NCBI GenBank assembly: GCA_934725655.1
Contig: CAKVCJ010000044.1
Span: 1-10,144 of the forward strand
Length of the DNA stretch: 10,144 bases
Reading direction: 5' to 3'
DNA from: an uncultured Brachyspira sp.
GTDB taxonomy: Bacteria > Spirochaetota > Brachyspiria > Brachyspirales > Brachyspiraceae
The translations under genes and the position numbers were made by a program. Below the pieces are notes generated by a model, which saw only the letters and a list, made by a program, of their open reading frames with translations, did no database searches and was not told the origin of the DNA. Positions 6,822 to 10,144 of this stretch are shown here, one piece after another. The stretch's first letter is position 1, and every line of letters begins with the position of its first letter.

Positions 6822-7742
6822 ATGGGTGGAAAAATAACATGTCTTGGAAGCTTTGTAGTAGATTTAACTTGTAGGTCAGAACATTTGCCTATTCCTGGAG
6901 AAACTGTTGCTACAAATTATTTTAAAATGGGTCCTGGTGGCAAGGGAGCTAATCAAGCTACAGCATGCAAACGGGCTGGGGGTAATATTACTTTAATGAC
7001 AAAAATAGGAAATGATTTACTTTCTAAAGTAGCAATAGATAGTTTTACTAAAGAAGGGTTTAATCCTAAATATATTATTAAAGACGATAATAATTTTACT
7101 GGCATAGCGTTAATTATTGTTGATAAAAATACATCGCAAAATTCTATAGTTGTAGCTGCAGGAGCTTGTGAAAATATTAATGATAATGACTTGGAATTAC
7201 TTAGACCTGAAATAGAGGCTTGCGATATATTCTTAACTCAATTAGAACTTAATATAGACGCTATAGAAAAAGCTATAGATATAGCTTATAAAAATAATAA
7301 AATTATAGTATTAAATACGGCTCCTGTTAAAGAAGTATCTGATGAATTAATGGGTAAAGTCACTATAGTAACTCCAAACGAAATAGAAGCATCAGCATTA
7401 ACAAATATAAAAGTTACCGATATGAGCAGCGCTAGAGAAGCGGCTAAAGTTTTCTTTAAAAAAGGAGTCAAACAAGTAGTTATTACTTTGGGAAAAAATG
7501 GTTCCTATGTAAATGACCAAAATAAAGAAAAAATTATATATCCTATAGATGTTAATACGATAGACACTACTGGAGCAGGCGATGCGTTTACTGGCGGATT
7601 AGTTACTGCTTTATCAGAAAACTGCAATTTGTTTGAAGCAGTAGAATTCGCAACAGCAGTTGCGGCACTTTCAACTACAAAAATGGGAACGGCTCCGTCT
7701 ATGCCTTATAGAAATGAAATAGACGAATTACTAAAAAAATAA
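6822..7742 (+). CDS. PfkB-family sugar kinase, deoxyribokinase/ribokinase-like
   Basis: This 306-residue cytosolic kinase transfers phosphate from ATP to the 5-hydroxyl of a pentose. PfkB hallmarks are GSFVVDL (9-15) with sugar-binding Asp14, PGGKGANQA (38-46), Glu142 in QLELN, TPNEIEA (184-190), and DTTGAGDAF (248-256) with catalytic Asp254. In E. coli ribokinase the corresponding N-terminal stretch is G-S-I-N-A-D-H, and its Asn14 distinguishes ribose from deoxyribose; Salmonella deoxyribokinase has Met there. This protein has Val12 at that place, followed by V-D-L. That favours 2-deoxyribose or another 2-deoxysugar over ribose, matching the DeoC aldolases in the operon. Salmonella DeoK is also reported at 306 residues. 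ATG 6822 follows AGGAG five bases upstream. Family assignment is secure; substrate is inference. Confidence 0.92.
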   Translation: MGGKITCLGSFVVDLTCRSEHLPIPGETVATNYFKMGPGGKGANQATACKRAGGNITLMTKIGNDLLSKVAIDSFTKEGFNPKYIIKDDNNFTGIALIIVDKNTSQNSIVVAAGACENINDNDLELLRPEIEACDIFLTQLELNIDAIEKAIDIAYKNNKIIVLNTAPVKEVSDELMGKVTIVTPNEIEASALTNIKVTDMSSAREAAKVFFKKGVKQVVITLGKNGSYVNDQNKEKIIYPIDVNTIDTTGAGDAFTGGLVTALSENCNLFEAVEFATAVAALSTTKMGTAPSMPYRNEIDELLKK

Positions 7743-7759
7743 ATAATGGATAAATAAAA

Positions 7760-8455
7760 ATGAATAGCGATAATATTACAAAAGAACAGTTATGTAAAAT
7801 GTTTGACCATACTCTTTTAAAGGCTTTTGCGAATACGGAAGATTTAAAGAAATTATGTTTAGAGGCTATACAATATAATTTTTGCATGGTAGCCATAAAT
7901 TCATACCCAGTAAAATTTTGCAAAAATATATTAAAAGAAACTGATATACATGTAGGTGCGGCTATATCTTTTCCTTTAGGACAAACTACTATAGATACCA
8001 AACTTTTTGAAATTGAAAGAGCTGCTAAAGACGGTGCTGATGAAATAGATTATGTAATTAATATAGCGGAAGTAAAAAATAAGAATTATGATTATATAAA
8101 ATTAGAGATGGAAAAGATAGTTCTGTTATGTAAAGAATACAATTTATTATCTAAAGTTATATTTGAAAATTGCTATTTGGAAAAAGAAGAAATAGTAAAA
8201 GTTGCAAATATAGCTAAAGAAATAAAACCAGATTTTATTAAGACCAGTACAGGTTTTGGAACATCTGGAGCTTTACTCGAAGATATTAAATTAATGAAAT
8301 ATACTGTAGGCGATACTGTAAAGGTTAAGGCTTCTGGCGGTATAGCATCTTGGGATGTATGTAAAAAGATGATAGATGTAGGAGTCGAACGCATAGGAAC
8401 TAGTAATAGCATAAAAATTTTAAATGAGTTTTTAGAAACAAAAAATATATTTTAA
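7760..8455 (+). CDS. deoC: DeoC-family class I aldolase, diverged paralogue (copy 2)
   Basis: This 231-residue protein is a second DeoC-type aldolase in the same operon. All catalytic residues are kept: Asp97 in EIDYV, Schiff-base Lys161 in IKTSTGF and Lys190 in [15 protein letters not shown] (16-22) is canonical. Several first-shell motifs differ from family norms and from copy 1. VCVNP becomes VAINS with Cys replaced by Ala45, IGFPLGA becomes ISFPLGQ (69-75), and IIETCLL becomes IFENCYL (134-140). It is therefore probably active but may act on a different 2-deoxy-aldose phosphate, or with different kinetics. ATG 7760 has only a weak site, TGGAT, about nine bases upstream. It is flanked by the PfkB kinase 17 bp upstream and the FGGY kinase 18 bp downstream, so it may serve the latter. 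The low similarity outside the motifs argues against a recent tandem duplication. Confidence 0.9.
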   Translation: MNSDNITKEQLCKMFDHTLLKAFANTEDLKKLCLEAIQYNFCMVAINSYPVKFCKNILKETDIHVGAAISFPLGQTTIDTKLFEIERAAKDGADEIDYVINIAEVKNKNYDYIKLEMEKIVLLCKEYNLLSKVIFENCYLEKEEIVKVANIAKEIKPDFIKTSTGFGTSGALLEDIKLMKYTVGDTVKVKASGGIASWDVCKKMIDVGVERIGTSNSIKILNEFLETKNIF

Positions 8456-8473
8456 ATTTTAATTGGAAGCTTT

Positions 8474-9994
8474 ATGAGTAAATATATATTAGCCCATGAT
8501 TTGGGGACATCTGGAAATAAAGCGGTATTATACGATATAGACGGAATATTGGTAAGTAGCTTGACCTTGAATTATAGTGTAATATATTCTAATAATAATT
8601 GGGCAGAGCAGTCTCCAGATGAATGGTGGAAAGCTGTGTGTTTATCAAGTCAGGCTTTATTAAGAAATGTTAATCCAAAAGATATTTTAGCTATATCTTT
8701 TAGTGGACAAATGATGGGATGTGTTTGTGTAGATAAACACGGTAACAGTCTTAGAAATTCTATCATATGGTCGGATTTGCGAGCTCTTAAAGAAGAAAGT
8801 ATAATAAGGCAGAATATAAGCGAGAAAGATTTTTACCATATAACAGGCCATAGAATAAGTCCATCTTATGGCGGACAAAAATTTATGTGGGTAAAGAACA
8901 ATGAACCTGAAATATACGATAAAACTTATAAAATATTAAATGCTAAAGATTATATAATACTTAAGCTTACAGGTAAATTTGTAACAGAATATACAGACGC
9001 TTCTTCTACTTGTTTACTTGATTTAAATACGCTTAGCTGGTCTAATAGGTTAATAGATATTATGGGAATTGATGGTGATAAACTACCACAATTGTATAAA
9101 TCTACAGATATAGCAGGATATGTTACAGAAGAAGCTTATAAATTGTCCAATATACCTAAAGGAACTCCTGTAATTTTTGGAGGTGGAGATGGAGTATGTT
9201 CTGCTGTAGGAACTGGATGTATTAAAGAAGGTATAGCTCATAGTTCTATGGGAACATCGTCTTGGATATCAATAACAAGTAAATCCCCAATTTATGATGA
9301 AGAAATGAAAACTTTCAATTGGGTGCATATAGTGCCAGGCTTTGTTTTGCCTACTGGAACAATGCAATGTGGAGGCGGAGCATATTCATGGATTGTGGAT
9401 GTATTATTCAAAAATGAAAAAAATATATTAAAAAATAATTCTATTAATTTATATAATGTTTTAGAAGAAGAGATGAGAACTTCATCTCCAGGAAGTAATG
9501 GTATTATATTTTTGCCTTATTTAATGGGAGAGAGAAGTCCTAGATGGAATCCAAATGCAAAAGGTTCATTTATAGGTATAAAAATGGAAAATAGTAGAGC
9601 GGATATTATAAGAAGCGTATTAGAAGGTGTGGCAATGAATCTTTCAATAATTTTAGATACATTTAGAAAACAAAATAATTTTATAAATGAAATTGTAGTT
9701 ATAGGCGGTGGAGCGAAAAGTAATATTTGGCTTAGTATAATGTCAGATATTTATGGAATAGATATTTTAAAACCTAATTATTTAGAGGAAGCATGTTCTA
9801 TGGGAGCCGCTATAACTGCTGGCGTTGGTATAGGGGTATATAAAAATTTTGATGTTATAAATAAATATTTAGAAATAATGAAAATTTATAAACCTAATGA
9901 ACAAAATAAAGAATTATATTATAAATTAAAAAATATATTTAATGAATCCTATTGTTCTCTTGCAAAAATATTCTATGATTTGTCATTTTTATAA
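8474..9994 (+). CDS. FGGY-family carbohydrate kinase (xylulokinase-like)
   Basis: This 506-residue cytosolic kinase has both actin-like FGGY domains. Motifs in order are HDLGTSGNK (8-16) with Asp9, GQMMG (78-82), IIWSDLRA (97-104), GGGDG (236-240) with probable catalytic base Asp239, SMGTSSW (258-264), LPYLMGERSPRWNPNAKG (347-364) and GGGAKSNIW (411-419). The LPYL-GER-P-PNA-G block is characteristic of the xylulokinase branch. In XylB the second motif is G-Q-M-H-G, whose His contacts the ketose; here it is Met81. The W-N-D-G-R motif is W-S-D-L-R. The substrate is therefore uncertain: a deoxyketose, a ketopentose or another polyol-derived sugar. ATG 8474 follows TTGGAAG. It is the last gene of the operon. 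No xylose or arabinose isomerase is present to make xylulose, which argues against a plain xylose pathway. Confidence 0.92.
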   Translation: MSKYILAHDLGTSGNKAVLYDIDGILVSSLTLNYSVIYSNNNWAEQSPDEWWKAVCLSSQALLRNVNPKDILAISFSGQMMGCVCVDKHGNSLRNSIIWSDLRALKEESIIRQNISEKDFYHITGHRISPSYGGQKFMWVKNNEPEIYDKTYKILNAKDYIILKLTGKFVTEYTDASSTCLLDLNTLSWSNRLIDIMGIDGDKLPQLYKSTDIAGYVTEEAYKLSNIPKGTPVIFGGGDGVCSAVGTGCIKEGIAHSSMGTSSWISITSKSPIYDEEMKTFNWVHIVPGFVLPTGTMQCGGGAYSWIVDVLFKNEKNILKNNSINLYNVLEEEMRTSSPGSNGIIFLPYLMGERSPRWNPNAKGSFIGIKMENSRADIIRSVLEGVAMNLSIILDTFRKQNNFINEIVVIGGGAKSNIWLSIMSDIYGIDILKPNYLEEACSMGAAITAGVGIGVYKNFDVINKYLEIMKIYKPNEQNKELYYKLKNIFNESYCSLAKIFYDLSFL

Positions 9995-10029
9995 AATAAT
10001 ATATTAAATAAATCTAAAAAATAAATTTG

Positions 10030-10054
10030 TAACTAATTTATTATAAATTAGTTA
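10030..10054. other. Perfect AT-rich palindrome downstream of the operon
   Basis: TAACTAATTTA and TAAATTAGTTA are perfect 11-bp complementary arms separated by TTA. The element lies 36 bp after the last stop codon of the operon. No clean T-run follows directly, so on its own it is a poor terminator. It could stabilise the 3' end of the mRNA, act as an accessory terminator or bind a dimeric regulator. Confidence 0.6.
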
Positions 10055-10069
10055 AATTTTAAATACAAT

Positions 10070-10103
10070 AAAAGAGACGGAAGAGCAATCAACCGTCCCT
10101 TTT
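10070..10103 (+). terminator. Intrinsic, probably bidirectional, terminator of the operon
   Basis: AAAAGAGACGG pairs with CCGTCCCTTTT, with one A-C mismatch, around a 12-base loop. The G/C-containing core next to paired A- and T-runs is the usual layout of an intrinsic terminator. It follows the last gene by 75 bp with no competing gene between. On the opposite strand the stem is also followed by a T-rich run, so it may work both ways. Confidence 0.7.
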
Positions 10104-10122
10104 ACTATTTAATGAGTCTAAT

Positions 10123-10144
10123 ATGAAAAAACTTTTATCTATTA
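10123..10144 (+). CDS. Start of a further gene, possibly exported (partial)
   Basis: An ATG opens the frame MKKLLSI and continues to the window edge. Two lysines followed by hydrophobic residues resemble the beginning of a signal peptide. No convincing ribosome binding site precedes it, and only 19 bases separate it from the terminator stem, leaving no room for a separate promoter after the terminator. With seven codons visible the call is tentative. Confidence 0.35.

Noticed and set aside
1095..9994. An Lsr (autoinducer-2) uptake operon, suggested by an FGGY kinase, a DeoC-like aldolase and an RbsABC-like importer
   Set aside because: Only one permease gene is present. The FGGY protein carries xylulokinase-branch motifs rather than LsrK ones, the aldolases are true DeoC type rather than LsrF type, and no LsrG or LsrR is present.

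Overview
The window is strongly AT-rich, packed with AGA (Arg) and ATA (Ile) codons, and every complete gene ends in TAA. Trp is encoded by TGG, so the code is standard. Good GGAG/AGGAG ribosome binding sites, the low GC content, a lipoprotein-type solute-binding protein with a relaxed lipobox, and this gene style suggest an anaerobic gut spirochaete such as Brachyspira. That assignment is an inference from composition and style; a low-GC Firmicute cannot be excluded.

Layout. Positions 1-75 hold the last codons of an unidentified gene. It converges on a DeoR-family repressor gene (862-92, minus strand). A 231-bp divergent control region (863-1094) follows. It holds a strong sigma70-type promoter for the plus strand, a weaker -10 for the repressor, a small dyad, and six copies of a 10-bp unit that places T6 tracts at helical spacing. 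A nine-gene operon then runs from 1095 to 9994 with gaps of only 11 to 34 bp: DeoC aldolase 1, sugar-binding lipoprotein, aldo/keto reductase, double-domain sugar ABC ATPase, sugar ABC permease, RbsD/FucU-type mutarotase, PfkB sugar kinase, DeoC aldolase 2 and FGGY sugar kinase. The operon ends in an AT-only palindrome and a GC-containing intrinsic terminator. A new reading frame (MKKLLSI...) starts 20 bp later and runs off the edge.

How the genes work together. A ribose-class ABC importer brings in a monosaccharide. The mutarotase would supply the anomer the kinase needs, a kinase phosphorylates the sugar, and a class I DeoC aldolase cleaves the phosphate. The PfkB kinase has Val where ribokinase has the Asn that senses the 2-hydroxyl, and it shares a V-D-L stretch with deoxyribokinase. 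With DeoC aldolases beside it, the simplest reading is catabolism of 2-deoxy-D-ribose or a related deoxysugar to glyceraldehyde 3-phosphate and acetaldehyde, controlled by the divergent DeoR protein.

That minimal pathway does not explain the second, clearly diverged DeoC, the second kinase (xylulokinase-like but with an altered substrate-site motif), or the aldo/keto reductase between the transporter genes. Together with a mutarotase carrying altered binding residues and a C-terminal extension, these suggest a branched or unusual deoxysugar pathway. This is the most interesting content of the window.
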